Below, in pieces: positions 39,730 through 49,067 of a DNA stretch of 51,326 nucleotides. The position numbers were made by a program, and so were the translations under genes. The stretch covers positions 1 to 51,326 of the forward strand of contig JAQUVY010000004.1 in assembly GCA_028693155.1 (NCBI GenBank). The letters run 5' to 3'. This DNA comes from Eubacteriales bacterium (GTDB taxonomy: Bacteria; Bacillota; Clostridia; Christensenellales; UMGS416). Position 1 is the stretch's first letter. Every line of letters begins with the position of its first letter. The notes below the pieces were generated by a model. The model ran no database searches. It was not told the DNA's origin and saw only the letters and a program-made list of their open reading frames with translations.

Positions 39730-41049
39730 ATGCTGCAAACGCTCCGTAATGCCTGGAAAATACAGGAACTGCGGAAGAAGATCCTGTATACGCTGTTCAT
39801 GCTGTTGATCTTCAGACTGGGCTGTGTGATCCCCACGCCGTTTGTAAACGTGACGACCATTCAGAGTCTGTTTGAAACCAATGGCCTACTGGGTATGGTG
39901 GATATGTTTAACGGCGGTACGCTGTCGAACTTCACCATCTTCGCGACGGGCATTTCGCCGTACATTACGGCGTCCATCGTGATCCAGCTGCTGACCGTCG
40001 CCATTCCCGCCCTGGAGAAGCTCCAGAAGGAAGGCGGCGAGGACGGCCGCAAGAAGATCGCCCAGTACACCCGTTACGGTGCCATCGTGCTGTCCATCAT
40101 TCAATCTATCGGTTACATTGTGACCTTCAGCAGCCAGACGACCGGTGTGCTTACCGACAATTCCTGGTATGTATATATCACCATCGTTTTGCTGCAGGCT
40201 GCAGGCGCCGCTTTTGCCATGTGGATCGGCGAGCGCATTACCGAGAAAGGCATTGGCAATGGCATTTCGCTGTTGATCTTCATCAACATCGTGGCGCGTT
40301 TGCCGGTGCAGTTCACCAGCGATATTCTTTCAGAGCCCATTAAAACCATCAGCGAGCTGTGGACCACCCCCGGCTTGGCCGTGAAGTGGCCCGCTCTGCT
40401 GGCATTGCTTGCGACCAGCGCACTGCTGCTCTTCGGCATTGTGTATGTGGATCTGGCTATCCGCCGCATCCCCGTGCAGTATGCCAAGCGCGTGGTGGGA
40501 CGCAAGATGTACGGCGGCCAGGCCACGCACATCCCCTTCAAGGTGAACAACAGCGGCGTAATGCCCCTGATCTTTGCCATGACGCTGATCAACTTCCCCG
40601 CAATGATCTTGCAATCCTTTACCGCCGGCACCGGTTGGTTCAACCGCTTTGCCGCCGGTTACATGACGGCCATGTCCAGCACGACGGTGCTGTACAACGT
40701 GGTGTTGGCGCTGTTGGTTGTTGGCTTTACTTACTTCTATAGCCAGATCGCCTTCAATCCCGGCGACATTTCCAAAAACATTCAGCAAAACGGCGGCATG
40801 ATCCCCGGCATTCGCCAAGGCAAGCCCACCACGGATTATCTTGCCAAGATCAGCAACCGTTTGTCCCTGTTCAGTGCTCTGTTCTTCACCCTGCTGGCCA
40901 TTGTCCCGTCGCTGCTGAAGGCCTTTACCGGTCTGAACAGCCCCTTCGGCGCGACTTCCGTGCTGATCCTTGTGGGCGTGGCGCTGGAGACCAGCAAACA
41001 GCTGGAGAGCCAGATGCTCATGCGGCATTACAAGGGCTTCCTGGGTTAA
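39730..41049 (+). CDS. secY: Preprotein translocase subunit SecY
   Basis: SecY is the channel of the Sec translocon in the cytoplasmic membrane. The 439-residue protein has ten hydrophobic segments, the plug-domain area after TM1 (FETNGLLGMVDMFNGG), and cytoplasmic loops with AKRVVGRKMYGGQATHIP. The gene starts 1 bp after rplO and is followed by adk, the standard order. Confidence 0.98.
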   Translation: MLQTLRNAWKIQELRKKILYTLFMLLIFRLGCVIPTPFVNVTTIQSLFETNGLLGMVDMFNGGTLSNFTIFATGISPYITASIVIQLLTVAIPALEKLQKEGGEDGRKKIAQYTRYGAIVLSIIQSIGYIVTFSSQTTGVLTDNSWYVYITIVLLQAAGAAFAMWIGERITEKGIGNGISLLIFINIVARLPVQFTSDILSEPIKTISELWTTPGLAVKWPALLALLATSALLLFGIVYVDLAIRRIPVQYAKRVVGRKMYGGQATHIPFKVNNSGVMPLIFAMTLINFPAMILQSFTAGTGWFNRFAAGYMTAMSSTTVLYNVVLALLVVGFTYFYSQIAFNPGDISKNIQQNGGMIPGIRQGKPTTDYLAKISNRLSLFSALFFTLLAIVPSLLKAFTGLNSPFGATSVLILVGVALETSKQLESQMLMRHYKGFLG

Positions 41050-41059
41050 GGAGGACGAC

Positions 41060-41692
41060 ATGAACTTGGTGTTTTTGGGCCCCCCCGGAGCGGGGAAGGG
41101 AACGCAGGCCGCTCGCATCAGCCAGACGTATGACATTCCGCACATTTCCACCGGCGCCATGCTCCGCGAAGCCATCGCGAACCAGACGCCTTTGGGGATA
41201 CAGGCGAAGGCCACCATCGAGCGAGGCGAGTTGGTATCCGATGAGATCGTCATCGGAATCGTAAAGGAGCGATTGGCGCAGGCCGATTGCGCCAAAGGCT
41301 ATTTGCTGGATGGGTTCCCCCGCACAGTGCCCCAGGCTGAAGCGTTGGATCAGTTTTCCCACGTGGAAGCGGCGGTGAATGTGGATGTGCCCGCTCAGGT
41401 CATCATCGACCGCATTGCCGGTCGGCGGATGTGCCAGGTTTGCGGCGAGGCGCTGCATGTAGATCTGCTCAAGGGCAGTGATACTTGCCCCAAGTGCGGC
41501 GGCAAAATGGTTCAGCGCGACGATGACAAACCAGAGACCGTGCGCAACCGTTTGGATGTGTACGAAAAACAGACGAAGCCCCTCATCGATTACTACCGCA
41601 GGCAAAACGCCCTGCTGGATGTAAACGGCAACCAGCCCATTGATGAGGTCCAGGCTGATATCCGTAGAGCCCTGGAAGAGGCAATGAAATGA
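41060..41692 (+). CDS. adk: Adenylate kinase, zinc-binding
   Basis: Adk interconverts ATP, ADP and AMP. The 210-residue protein has P-loop GPPGAGKGT (7-15), DGFPRT (84-89), and a long-lid form with a zinc site at Cys125, Cys128, Cys143 and Cys146. The ATG at 41060 follows ttaaggagga. The TGA stop overlaps the map ATG by 4 bp. Confidence 0.98.
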   Translation: MNLVFLGPPGAGKGTQAARISQTYDIPHISTGAMLREAIANQTPLGIQAKATIERGELVSDEIVIGIVKERLAQADCAKGYLLDGFPRTVPQAEALDQFSHVEAAVNVDVPAQVIIDRIAGRRMCQVCGEALHVDLLKGSDTCPKCGGKMVQRDDDKPETVRNRLDVYEKQTKPLIDYYRRQNALLDVNGNQPIDEVQADIRRALEEAMK

Positions 41693-42435
41693 TTACCATT
41701 AAAACACCCGCGGAAATCGCTTTGATGCGCGAGGCCGGAAGGCTGACCGCTCAGGCGATGGAGGCGGTTAGCGCATTGATTTGTGAAGGTATTTCCACAA
41801 AAGAACTTGACAAGTGCGCAGAAGACTATATAATCACAAGGGGTGGAAAACCCTCCTTTAAGGGTTATCAGGGTTATCCCGGCAGCATCTGCGCGTCGGT
41901 AAACGACGAAGTGGTGCATGGGATTCCGGGTTCGCGCAAGCTGCGTCAAGGCGATATTATCAGCATTGACATGGGAGCCATTTTTCATGGCTTTCAGGGC
42001 GATATGGCGCGCACCTTTGCGGTAGGCCAGGTTACCGATGAGGCGACCCGGCTCATTGCCGTCACCAAGGAATGTTTTGAAGTTGGTATGGCACAGGCAA
42101 GAATCGGCAATCGTATTGGCGATATTGGTCATGCTGTGCAGGTGCTGGCGGAGGGACAGGGCTATGGTGTCGTGCGTGACCTGTGCGGTCATGGGATCGG
42201 GCAGGAAATGCATGAGGATCCCGAGGTACCTAATTTCGGCAGGGCGGGTCATGGCCTGCGGCTGAAGGAAGGCATGGTGTTGGCCATTGAGCCGATGATC
42301 AATACCGGAACGTGGCAGGTGGAGTTCTTAGATGACGGCTGGACAGTGGTCACCGGTGACGGAGGACTGTCCGGACACTACGAAAACACCGTGGCCATTA
42401 CGGCAGACGGCCCCCAGATCCTGACAGCCTTGTGA
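41689..42435 (+). CDS. map: Methionine aminopeptidase, type I
   Basis: This enzyme removes the initiator methionine. The 248-residue protein keeps the metal ligands Asp94, Asp105, His168, Glu201 and Glu232, and His77 of the active site. It lacks the N-terminal zinc finger of longer forms. It starts within the last codons of adk (ATGA overlap). Confidence 0.98.
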   Translation: MITIKTPAEIALMREAGRLTAQAMEAVSALICEGISTKELDKCAEDYIITRGGKPSFKGYQGYPGSICASVNDEVVHGIPGSRKLRQGDIISIDMGAIFHGFQGDMARTFAVGQVTDEATRLIAVTKECFEVGMAQARIGNRIGDIGHAVQVLAEGQGYGVVRDLCGHGIGQEMHEDPEVPNFGRAGHGLRLKEGMVLAIEPMINTGTWQVEFLDDGWTVVTGDGGLSGHYENTVAITADGPQILTAL

Positions 42436-42457
42436 GCACAACGCGGGAGGAAGCAGA

Positions 42458-42745
42458 GTGGATACATCCGTACCGGAACCGGGTACTGTAGTTCGATCCA
42501 GAGCCGGCAGAGACAGCGGACGTTATTTTGTGATCACCGCGGTCATTGATGAGAAGTATGTGCTGATATGCGACGGAGACGTGCGCAGACTCGCAAACCC
42601 CAAGCGAAAGAAGCTGAAACACCTGGAGCTTACACCGGTGTGTATCCCTACCCTGCGGGAAGGGCTGCGCAGTGCAGGCGGGGTGTATGACGCCGAGATC
42701 CGTAAAAATCTGGAATCGCTGGGCTACTGCGAGGGACGCAGATAA
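42458..42745 (+). CDS. KOW-domain RNA-binding protein (L14e/L6e/L27e-like)
   Basis: This 95-residue protein begins with a KOW-like segment (PGTVVRSRAGRDSGRYFVI) and continues with KYVLICDGDVRRLANPKRKKLKHL, like L14e. Clostridia often have such a gene between map and infA. It presumably binds rRNA, but its role in bacteria is not settled. It starts at a GTG after gggaggaa. Confidence 0.85.
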   Translation: MDTSVPEPGTVVRSRAGRDSGRYFVITAVIDEKYVLICDGDVRRLANPKRKKLKHLELTPVCIPTLREGLRSAGGVYDAEIRKNLESLGYCEGRR

Positions 42746-42772
42746 CTGAACGAGTTTTTAAGGAGGGATACC

Positions 42773-43003
42773 TTGCCCAAACAGGATGTTATTGAAGTAG
42801 AAGGCACGGTGGTGGATGCTTATCCCAACGCCATGTTTGAAGTAGAACTTCCCAATGGCCACAAGATCGTGGCGCATATTTCCGGTAAGCTGCGTATGCA
42901 TTATATCCGCATTCTGCCGGGAGATAAGGTTACTGTGGAATTATCACCCTACGACCTGACCCGCGGCCGGATCACCTGGCGCGGAAAGGCGCAGAGGCAA
43001 TAG
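42773..43003 (+). CDS. infA: Translation initiation factor IF-1
   Basis: IF-1 binds the ribosomal A site during initiation. The 76-residue S1/OB-fold protein shows [37 protein letters not shown] and the C-terminal LTRGRITWR. The start is TTG 42773 after taaggaggg, instead of the usual ATG, which could keep expression low. Confidence 0.97.
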   Translation: MPKQDVIEVEGTVVDAYPNAMFEVELPNGHKIVAHISGKLRMHYIRILPGDKVTVELSPYDLTRGRITWRGKAQRQ

Positions 43004-43021
43004 GTCAAGGAGGAAACAACC

Positions 43022-43138
43022 ATGAAAGTGAGACCGTCCGTCAAACCCATTTGCGAGAAATGCAAAATCATCAAGCGCAAAGGCCGTGTCATGGTCATTT
43101 GTGAGAATCCCCGTCATAAGCAGAGACAGGGCAGCTGA
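43022..43138 (+). CDS. rpmJ: 50S ribosomal protein L36
   Basis: This 38-residue zinc-binding protein has the family sequence [20 protein letters not shown], with Cys11, Cys14 and Cys27 and His32 as ligands. It starts at an ATG after caaggagga. It is followed by an unusually long 244-bp gap before rpsM. Confidence 0.97.
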   Translation: MKVRPSVKPICEKCKIIKRKGRVMVICENPRHKQRQGS

Positions 43139-43382
43139 GAAAGCGGCGCCTGCTTTTGCGCGCAGGCTTTCTGCCTGGTGCCAACCCAAGGGTTTGCGCC
43201 GGACACGAAGTCTGCGCAAAGATTTCGCGGCTCCTTTTGGATCCGCATCACGTACTTGTCGATCCTGCCAGATATGGGTGTCATACACAGGAACGCGGCT
43301 GCCTGCGGTTCGCTCTCGCGGGTGTTCGTGTGTCTGCGCACATAGGGGGCATGGGATATATTAATTGGAGGTGCAATACTGA
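43137..43382 (+). promoter_or_regulatory. Structured 244-nt leader between rpmJ and rpsM
   Basis: No gene is evident. It holds a bulged hairpin (agaaag...cctgc paired with gcagg...ctttct, 43137-43171), and a second strong one, tttgcgc-c-ggac with gtct-gcgcaaa around an ACGAA loop (43193-43220). Neither has a U-tract. It ends with the rpsM RBS attggaggt. In E. coli the leader before rpsM binds S4 for feedback control; a similar role here is inference only. Confidence 0.4.
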
Positions 43383-43760
43383 ATGGCACGTATATCCGGC
43401 GTAGATCTGCCTAGAGATAAGCGTTTGGAAGTGGCCCTGACCTATATTTATGGTATCGGCCCCACCACCGCCAAAAAGATCCTGGAAGAAACCGGAATGA
43501 ATCCTGACATCCGCGTACGCGACCTGACCGAGGTTGAAGCGGGTCAGCTGAGAAACTATATTGAAAACAACCTGCAGGTGGAGGGCGATCTCCGCCGCAC
43601 GGTGTCTCTCAATATCAAGCGCCTGATGGAAATTGGTTGCTATCGCGGCATTCGTCATCGCCGTGGCCTGACCGTTCGCGGCCAGAACACCAAGCAGAAT
43701 GCCCGTACCCGCAAGGGTCCCCGCAAGACTTCCATCGGTAAGAACAAGAAAAAGGCGTAA
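43383..43760 (+). CDS. rpsM: 30S ribosomal protein S13
   Basis: S13 is in the 30S head and contacts the 50S and P-site tRNA. The 125-residue protein has [27 protein letters not shown], and the basic tail with [10 protein letters not shown]. It is the first gene of the alpha-operon part (rpsM, rpsK, rpsD, rpoA, rplQ). Confidence 0.98.
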   Translation: MARISGVDLPRDKRLEVALTYIYGIGPTTAKKILEETGMNPDIRVRDLTEVEAGQLRNYIENNLQVEGDLRRTVSLNIKRLMEIGCYRGIRHRRGLTVRGQNTKQNARTRKGPRKTSIGKNKKKA

Positions 43761-43776
43761 GCGGGAGGTAAGATAA

Positions 43777-44175
43777 GTGGCTAAGGCTAGTGCAAAAAAA
43801 GTAGTAAAGAAGCGTCGTGAGAAAAAGCATATTGAGAAAGGCGCCGCTCATATCCACTCCTCTTTTAACAACACCATCGTCACCATCACTGACGTGAACG
43901 GTAATGCGGTGTCGTGGTCCACTTCTGGTGCGCTGAATTTCCGCGGCTCCAAGAAGTCCACGCCCTTTGCCGCCCAGATGGCAGCGGAGACCGCCGCCAA
44001 AGCAGCCATGGAGCATGGCATGCGCAGTGTTGAAGTGTACGTGAAGGGCCCGGGTTCGGGCCGTGAGGCTGCGATTCGGTCGCTGCAGGCCGCGGGTCTG
44101 GAAGTCACCCTTATCAAGGACGTGACCCCCATCCCCCACAACGGCTGCCGTCCGCCTAAGCGCCGCAGAGTTTAA
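43777..44175 (+). CDS. rpsK: 30S ribosomal protein S11
   Basis: S11 lines the E site and interacts with mRNA. The 132-residue protein has [26 protein letters not shown]-like [16 protein letters not shown], and the ending [11 protein letters not shown]. It starts at a GTG after gggaggta. Confidence 0.98.
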   Translation: MAKASAKKVVKKRREKKHIEKGAAHIHSSFNNTIVTITDVNGNAVSWSTSGALNFRGSKKSTPFAAQMAAETAAKAAMEHGMRSVEVYVKGPGSGREAAIRSLQAAGLEVTLIKDVTPIPHNGCRPPKRRRV

Positions 44176-44192
44176 GAAAGGGGAACGAAACG

Positions 44193-44819
44193 ATGGCAAG
44201 ATATACCGGTCCCTCCTGCCGTTTGTGCCGCCGCGAAGGCGCCAAACTGTTTTTGAAGGGTGATCGCTGCTTTGGCGGCAAGTGCGCTTTTGCAAAGCGC
44301 CCCAATGCCCCGGGTCAGCATAAGCAGATGCGCCGCAAGGTTTCCGAATACGGCCTGCAGCTGCGCGAAAAACAGAAGATCCGCCGTGTTTACGGCATCC
44401 TGGAAGGCCAGTTCCGTCATTACTTTGATATGGCCAGCAACAAGAAGGGCGTTACCGGCGAGAACCTGCTTCAGCTGCTGGAGTGCCGCTTGGACAACGC
44501 CGTTTACCGCATGGGTTACGGTGAGTCCCGCGCACAGGCCCGTCAGCTGGTGCTGCACGGACATTTCCTCATCAACGGCAAGCGCGTGGATATTCCTTCC
44601 TACCAGATCAAGGCAGGCGACGTCATTACGGTGAAGTCCTCCAGCCGCGACATTGAGGTGTTCAAGGCTCTGCGTGAGGGCGCTTCCCGCACCCTGCCCA
44701 AGTGGGTGGAGCTGAATGCCGACGCGCTGGAAGGCCGCGTTGTGGCTCTGCCGCAGCGTGACGACATCGACATGACCTTCGATGAACATCTGGTGGTCGA
44801 GTTCTACTCGAAACTGTAA
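44193..44819 (+). CDS. rpsD: 30S ribosomal protein S4, zinc-binding type
   Basis: S4 nucleates 30S assembly. The 208-residue protein has a C+ N-terminus with Cys9, Cys12, Cys26 and Cys31, the S4 RNA-binding domain ([33 protein letters not shown] in outline), and the usual C-terminus. In E. coli S4 is the repressor of the alpha operon that it belongs to. Confidence 0.98.
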   Translation: MARYTGPSCRLCRREGAKLFLKGDRCFGGKCAFAKRPNAPGQHKQMRRKVSEYGLQLREKQKIRRVYGILEGQFRHYFDMASNKKGVTGENLLQLLECRLDNAVYRMGYGESRAQARQLVLHGHFLINGKRVDIPSYQIKAGDVITVKSSSRDIEVFKALREGASRTLPKWVELNADALEGRVVALPQRDDIDMTFDEHLVVEFYSKL

Positions 44820-44881
44820 TGCAATTTGCGCGCAAGGCAAGAGGTGTTACACTTTTCTTCGACCCGAAGGAGGAATAGCCG

Positions 44882-45829
44882 ATGATAGAAATCGAAAAAC
44901 CCGCTATACAGTGTGTAGAGCGCAGCGAGGACAGTCGCTACGGCAAGTTCGTGATCGAGCCCCTGGAAAGGGGCTTCGGCACGACGCTGGGCAACGCGCT
45001 GCGGCGGGTGCTGCTGTCGTCCCTGCCCGGCGTGGCGGTGACCAGCATCAAAATAGAAGGCGTGTTGCATGAGTTTTCCACTATCCCCGGCATGACAGAA
45101 GACGTTACAGAGGTCGTTCTGAACCTCAAGGGTCTGTGTGCCAAGCTGTTTACCGATCAGCCCAAGGTGATCACCCTGAGCGCGGTCGGCCCCTGCGAAG
45201 TAACCGCGGGAGACATTCAGCCCGACAGCGAAGTGGAGATCCTCAACCCCGATATGCACATCTGCACCCTCAACGAGGACGGCAGACTGTACATGGAGAT
45301 GGTCTTGGAAAAAGGCCGGGGCTATGTCAGCGCCAACATGAACAAGAACCCCAACCAGGCGATCGGCGTGATCCCGGTGGATTCCATTTATACGCCCATC
45401 CGCAAGGTGAATTACTCGGTGGAGAATACCCGTGTGGGTCAGAACACCGAATATGACAAGCTGACGATGGAGATCTGGTCCGACGGCACCATCAGCCCCG
45501 ATGAGGCGCAGGCGCTGGCGGCTAAGATCCTCAGCGAGCACTTGGCGCTGTTCATCAACCTGATCGACGACACGGACAACGTGGAGATCATGGTGCAGAA
45601 GGAAGACGCCAAGAAGGAAAAGATCCTGGAGATGACCATTGAGGAGCTGGATCTGACCGTGCGTTCGTACAACTGCCTCAAGCGCGCCGGCATCAACACC
45701 GTGGAGGAGCTGGTGCAGCGCAACGAGGAAGAGATGATGAAGGTTCGTAACCTGGGCCGCAAGTCTCTGGAAGAAGTCATCGTCAAGCTGCAGGCGCTGG
45801 GTTTGTCTCTGCGCAAAAACGAGGAATAA
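44882..45829 (+). CDS. rpoA: DNA-directed RNA polymerase subunit alpha
   Basis: Alpha dimerises to start polymerase assembly. The 315-residue protein has the N-terminal domain ([27 protein letters not shown]) and the C-terminal domain with the HhH motif [12 protein letters not shown] and [11 protein letters not shown] that touches UP elements and activators. RBS gaaggagga. It lies 62 bp after rpsD. Confidence 0.98.
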   Translation: MIEIEKPAIQCVERSEDSRYGKFVIEPLERGFGTTLGNALRRVLLSSLPGVAVTSIKIEGVLHEFSTIPGMTEDVTEVVLNLKGLCAKLFTDQPKVITLSAVGPCEVTAGDIQPDSEVEILNPDMHICTLNEDGRLYMEMVLEKGRGYVSANMNKNPNQAIGVIPVDSIYTPIRKVNYSVENTRVGQNTEYDKLTMEIWSDGTISPDEAQALAAKILSEHLALFINLIDDTDNVEIMVQKEDAKKEKILEMTIEELDLTVRSYNCLKRAGINTVEELVQRNEEEMMKVRNLGRKSLEEVIVKLQALGLSLRKNEE

Positions 45830-45901
45830 TCTGCCCGGCGGCTGGCAGAAGCCAGCCAGGGTAAGCGAATCTTAGCTCAGTACCTAAGGAGGAAATGACA
45901 A

Positions 45902-46414
45902 ATGGCTGGATACCGCAAACTGGGTCGCAGCAGCGATCAGCGCAGCGCCATGCTGCGCTCGCTGACCACCGACCTGATTTGGCACGGAAAGATAGAGACC
46001 ACCGAAAAGCGCGCCAAGGAAGTGCGCCGTCAGGCGGAGAAGCTCATCACCATTGCCGTTAAGGAATATGGCAACGTGGTGGAAGTGGAAAAGCGCGTCT
46101 TTAACAGCAAGGGCCAGAGCGAGGAGATCACCGTGAAGAACGACTCCCCCTCCAAGTTGGCCGCGCGTCGTCATCTGATGTCCGTGCTGTACAACTATAA
46201 GACCCCCAAGAACGCCAAGGAAAACCGCACCGATTATAAGGAGCGCACCGGCGACATCAACAACGCCGTGATCGAGAAGCTCTTTGGTGAGCTGGCTCCC
46301 AAGTATGCCAAGCGCAGCGAAGAGAGCAGCGCCAAGGGCGGCTATACCCGCATTTATAAGCTGGGGCCCCGCCGCGGTGATGCCGCTGAGATGGTCATCA
46401 TCGAGTTGGTGTAA
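45902..46414 (+). CDS. rplQ: 50S ribosomal protein L17, long form
   Basis: L17 lies near the tunnel exit. The N-terminal [23 protein letters not shown] and the C-terminal [24 protein letters not shown] are the family ends. At 170 residues it is about 50 longer than the common bacterial form; the extra residues lie in the middle (about 60-115). This long form may be common in related Clostridia. It ends the ribosomal superoperon at a strong terminator. Confidence 0.97.
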   Translation: MAGYRKLGRSSDQRSAMLRSLTTDLIWHGKIETTEKRAKEVRRQAEKLITIAVKEYGNVVEVEKRVFNSKGQSEEITVKNDSPSKLAARRHLMSVLYNYKTPKNAKENRTDYKERTGDINNAVIEKLFGELAPKYAKRSEESSAKGGYTRIYKLGPRRGDAAEMVIIELV

Positions 46415-46424
46415 GTTGCACCGC

Positions 46425-46454
46425 AAAGAGACGCAGCAATGCGTCTCTTTTTTT
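46425..46454 (+). terminator. Intrinsic terminator after rplQ
   Basis: An 11-bp perfect stem, aaagagacgca (46425-46435) with tgcgtctcttt (46440-46450), a gcaa tetraloop and a T-run. It ends the alpha operon. Confidence 0.93.
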
Positions 46455-46517
46455 ATGCCTGCTTGGCGCAGGGCAGGCTTTTGCGCCGTGACGCTGATTG
46501 GGTTTTCGCTTAAGGTG

Positions 46518-46526
46518 TGGTATAAT
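46518..46526 (+). promoter_or_regulatory. Extended -10 promoter of the ecf operon
   Basis: TGGTATAAT (46518-46526) gives a perfect extended -10 box 48 bp upstream of ecfA1. The -35 position has only TTGGGT. It allows the ecf-truA genes to be transcribed apart from the ribosomal operon. Confidence 0.6.
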
Positions 46527-46573
46527 AAAATATTCAATTTGTGCTTGTGCACAGCGGACCCAAGGGAGGAACC

Positions 46574-47428
46574 ATGGAAGAACCCATTGTAAAAATTGAA
46601 CAGCTGACCTATCGCTATCCCCAGGCGGAAGGGGAGGACGTGCAGCCTCTGGCGCTGGATGGGGTGAACCTGCAGGTGTACCCCGGCGAGTTTGTCGCCG
46701 TGGTGGGGCATAACGGAAGCGGAAAGTCCACCTTGGCGCGTCAGATCAACGCGCTGCTGCTGCCCGAGGCGGGGGTCGTGTGGGTAAAGGGCATGCGCAC
46801 CGATGAGGAGGAAAACCTCTGGGAGATCCGCCGCACGGCAGGCATGGTTTTTCAAAACCCGGATAACCAGCTGGTTGCCAATGTGGTGGAGGACGACGTG
46901 GCCTTTGGACCGGAGAACATCGGCGTGCCCCGCGCCCAGCTGCGCGTGCGTGTAGATGAAGCGCTGGCAGCGGTGAAGATGAGCCAGTTTGCCGATAAAG
47001 CGCCTCATATGCTTTCCGGCGGCCAGAAGCAGCGCGTGGCCATTGCAGGGGTGCTGGCGCTCAGGCCGGACATTGTGGTGATGGATGAGCCGACGGCCAT
47101 GCTGGATCCCGAGGGGCGGCGAGAGGTGATGCAGGTGATCCTGGATCTGAAGGCACAGGGCATCACCGTGCTGCTGATCACCCATTTTATGGAGGAAGCG
47201 GCGAGAGCCGACCGCGTGGTCGTGATCGACAATGCCAAGATGATCACCCAGGGAACGCCGCGGGAGGTTTTTCGCCAGCGGGACATGCTGATGGCCTGCG
47301 GGCTGACCATTCCGGCCATCAACGAGCTGGGCGCGCAGCTGAGGCAGGCCGGCATTCCCGTGAGTGAAGATGCAGATACCGTAGAAAGGATGGCAGACGA
47401 GCTGTGCCCATTGTTTTTGAAAAAGTAA
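46574..47428 (+). CDS. ecfA1: ECF transporter ATPase A1
   Basis: EcfA1 is one of two ATPases of the energy-coupling factor module that drives uptake of vitamins and metals through interchangeable S components. The 284-residue protein has Walker A GHNGSGKS (45-52), signature LSGGQ (147-151) and Walker B IVVMDEP. I chose ATG 46574 with RBS gggagga. It overlaps ecfA2 by 25 bp. No S component lies in this window, so the module is of the shared (group II) type. Confidence 0.96.
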   Translation: MEEPIVKIEQLTYRYPQAEGEDVQPLALDGVNLQVYPGEFVAVVGHNGSGKSTLARQINALLLPEAGVVWVKGMRTDEEENLWEIRRTAGMVFQNPDNQLVANVVEDDVAFGPENIGVPRAQLRVRVDEALAAVKMSQFADKAPHMLSGGQKQRVAIAGVLALRPDIVVMDEPTAMLDPEGRREVMQVILDLKAQGITVLLITHFMEEAARADRVVVIDNAKMITQGTPREVFRQRDMLMACGLTIPAINELGAQLRQAGIPVSEDADTVERMADELCPLFLKK

Positions 47429-48264
47429 GTCATGTGTTTATGCCGGACAGCCCGTTTATGACCAAGGCGCTGAACGAGATCTCGGTGGAGATACCCGACG
47501 GCCAGTTTGTGGGCGTGATCGGCCACACCGGCAGCGGAAAATCCACCATGATTCAGCATATCAACGCCCTGCTGCGCCCCACCTCCGGCACGGTAAAGGT
47601 GGACGGCGTAGATACCGCGGCAAAGGGCGACGAAATGATCGCGCTGCGCCGCAAGGTGGGCTTGGTCTTTCAATATCCCGAGCATCAGCTCTTTGAGGAG
47701 ACGGTGGTCAAGGATGTGGGCTTCGGCCCCCGAAATATGGGGCTGCCGGAGGAGGAGATCAAACGCCGTGTAAGCGATGCTTTGGCCCAGGTGGGGCTGG
47801 ACGAGGCCGGGGTGGGGGAGAAGTCACCCTTTGAGCTGTCGGGCGGCCAGCGGCGCCGTGTGGCCATTGCAGGCGTGCTGGCCATGGAACCGCGCATCCT
47901 CATTTTGGATGAGCCCTCGGCAGGTCTGGATCCCCGGGGACGGCGCGAGGTGCTTGCGCTGGTCAAGAGCATTCACGAGGCGAGAAAAATTACCGTAATG
48001 CTGGTTTCGCACTATATGGATGAGGTAGCGCAGGTGGCGGATCGGGTCATCGTAATGAACGACGGAAAAATCGAGATGGACGGCACCCCGGCGCAGATCT
48101 TTATGCGCGCGGCTCGCCTGCAGCAAATCGGGCTGGACGTGCCCGCCGTGGTGCGGCTGTGCGACATCCTGCGTGCCAGAGGGGTGGATGTTCCGGCGGA
48201 GATCGTGACGCCCGAGGCATTTTGTGCCTTTACCCTGCGGGCAAAGGAGGGCGGCAATGTTTAA
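47404..48264 (+). CDS. ecfA2: ECF transporter ATPase A2
   Basis: This second ATPase (286 residues) pairs with EcfA1. Walker A is GHTGSGKS (40-47), the signature LSGGQRRR, and Walker B ILILDEPSAGLD. It starts at GTG 47404 inside the end of ecfA1, so synthesis of the two ATPases is coupled in a 1:1 manner, and it overlaps ecfT by 8 bp. Confidence 0.96.
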   Translation: MPIVFEKVSHVFMPDSPFMTKALNEISVEIPDGQFVGVIGHTGSGKSTMIQHINALLRPTSGTVKVDGVDTAAKGDEMIALRRKVGLVFQYPEHQLFEETVVKDVGFGPRNMGLPEEEIKRRVSDALAQVGLDEAGVGEKSPFELSGGQRRRVAIAGVLAMEPRILILDEPSAGLDPRGRREVLALVKSIHEARKITVMLVSHYMDEVAQVADRVIVMNDGKIEMDGTPAQIFMRAARLQQIGLDVPAVVRLCDILRARGVDVPAEIVTPEAFCAFTLRAKEGGNV

Positions 48265-49066
48265 AAACATGACCTTGGGGCAATATTTCCCCGGAAATTC
48301 GCCCATCCATCGGCTGGATCCGCGCACCAAGCTGTTGGCCACGGTTGCCTATATCGTGCTGATCTTCCTTGTGAAGACCTTCTGGGGCTATTTGGGCGTG
48401 TTGGCCTTCCTGGGTGTGGTGGTCGCTTTGTCGGGCGTGCGCTTTGGCTATGTGGTAAAGGGGCTGAAGCCGCTGCTGTTCATCATCCTCTTTACCATGG
48501 TCATCAACGCCTTTTTCACCAGCAGCGGTACGGTGTACTGGCAATGGAAGTTCCTTTCGCTGTCCTCGGGCGGCATTTTGCTGGCGGTGCACATGGCGCT
48601 GCGGCTGACTTTTTTGGTGCTGGGCACCCAGCTGCTCACCCTGACCACGCCGCCTTTGATGCTTACCGATGCCATTGAGTCGCTGCTGAAGCCGCTCAAG
48701 GCCATCAAGCTGCCGGTGCATGAGCTGGCCATGATGATGAGCATCGCGCTGCGGTTCATCCCCACGCTGATGGAGGAGACGGACAAGCTGATGAAGGCGC
48801 AGGCCTCACGCGGCGCGGATTTTGAGAGCGGCAACCTATTCCGCCGGGCAAAAAACATGGTGCCCCTGCTGGTGCCGCTGTTTGTGTCGGCGTTTCGCCG
48901 GGCGGACGAGCTGGCGCTGGCCATGGAAGCGCGCTGCTACCGCGGCGGCGAGGGGCGCACCCGGTTGAAAGTGCTGCGCTTTACCCGGCTGGATGCGTAT
49001 GCGCTGATCGCAATGCTGGTGTTCACAGCGTTTTTGCTGGTGGATTTTTTCGTGCTGGGGAAGTAA
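48257..49066 (+). CDS. ecfT: ECF transporter transmembrane protein EcfT
   Basis: EcfT is the membrane scaffold of the module. The 269-residue protein has five to six hydrophobic segments and the two coupling-helix motifs of the A-R-G type (QASRGADF and MEARCYRGG) that dock on the ATPases. I set the start at ATG 48257 with RBS aaaggagg; the longer frame has none. Confidence 0.96.
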   Translation: MFKNMTLGQYFPGNSPIHRLDPRTKLLATVAYIVLIFLVKTFWGYLGVLAFLGVVVALSGVRFGYVVKGLKPLLFIILFTMVINAFFTSSGTVYWQWKFLSLSSGGILLAVHMALRLTFLVLGTQLLTLTTPPLMLTDAIESLLKPLKAIKLPVHELAMMMSIALRFIPTLMEETDKLMKAQASRGADFESGNLFRRAKNMVPLLVPLFVSAFRRADELALAMEARCYRGGEGRTRLKVLRFTRLDAYALIAMLVFTAFLLVDFFVLGK

Positions 49067-49067
49067 C

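Noticed and set aside
43086-43364. ORFs in the rpmJ-rpsM gap, in two frames and on the minus strand
   Set aside because: None has an RBS or recognisable sequence; the gap is better explained by structured RNA.
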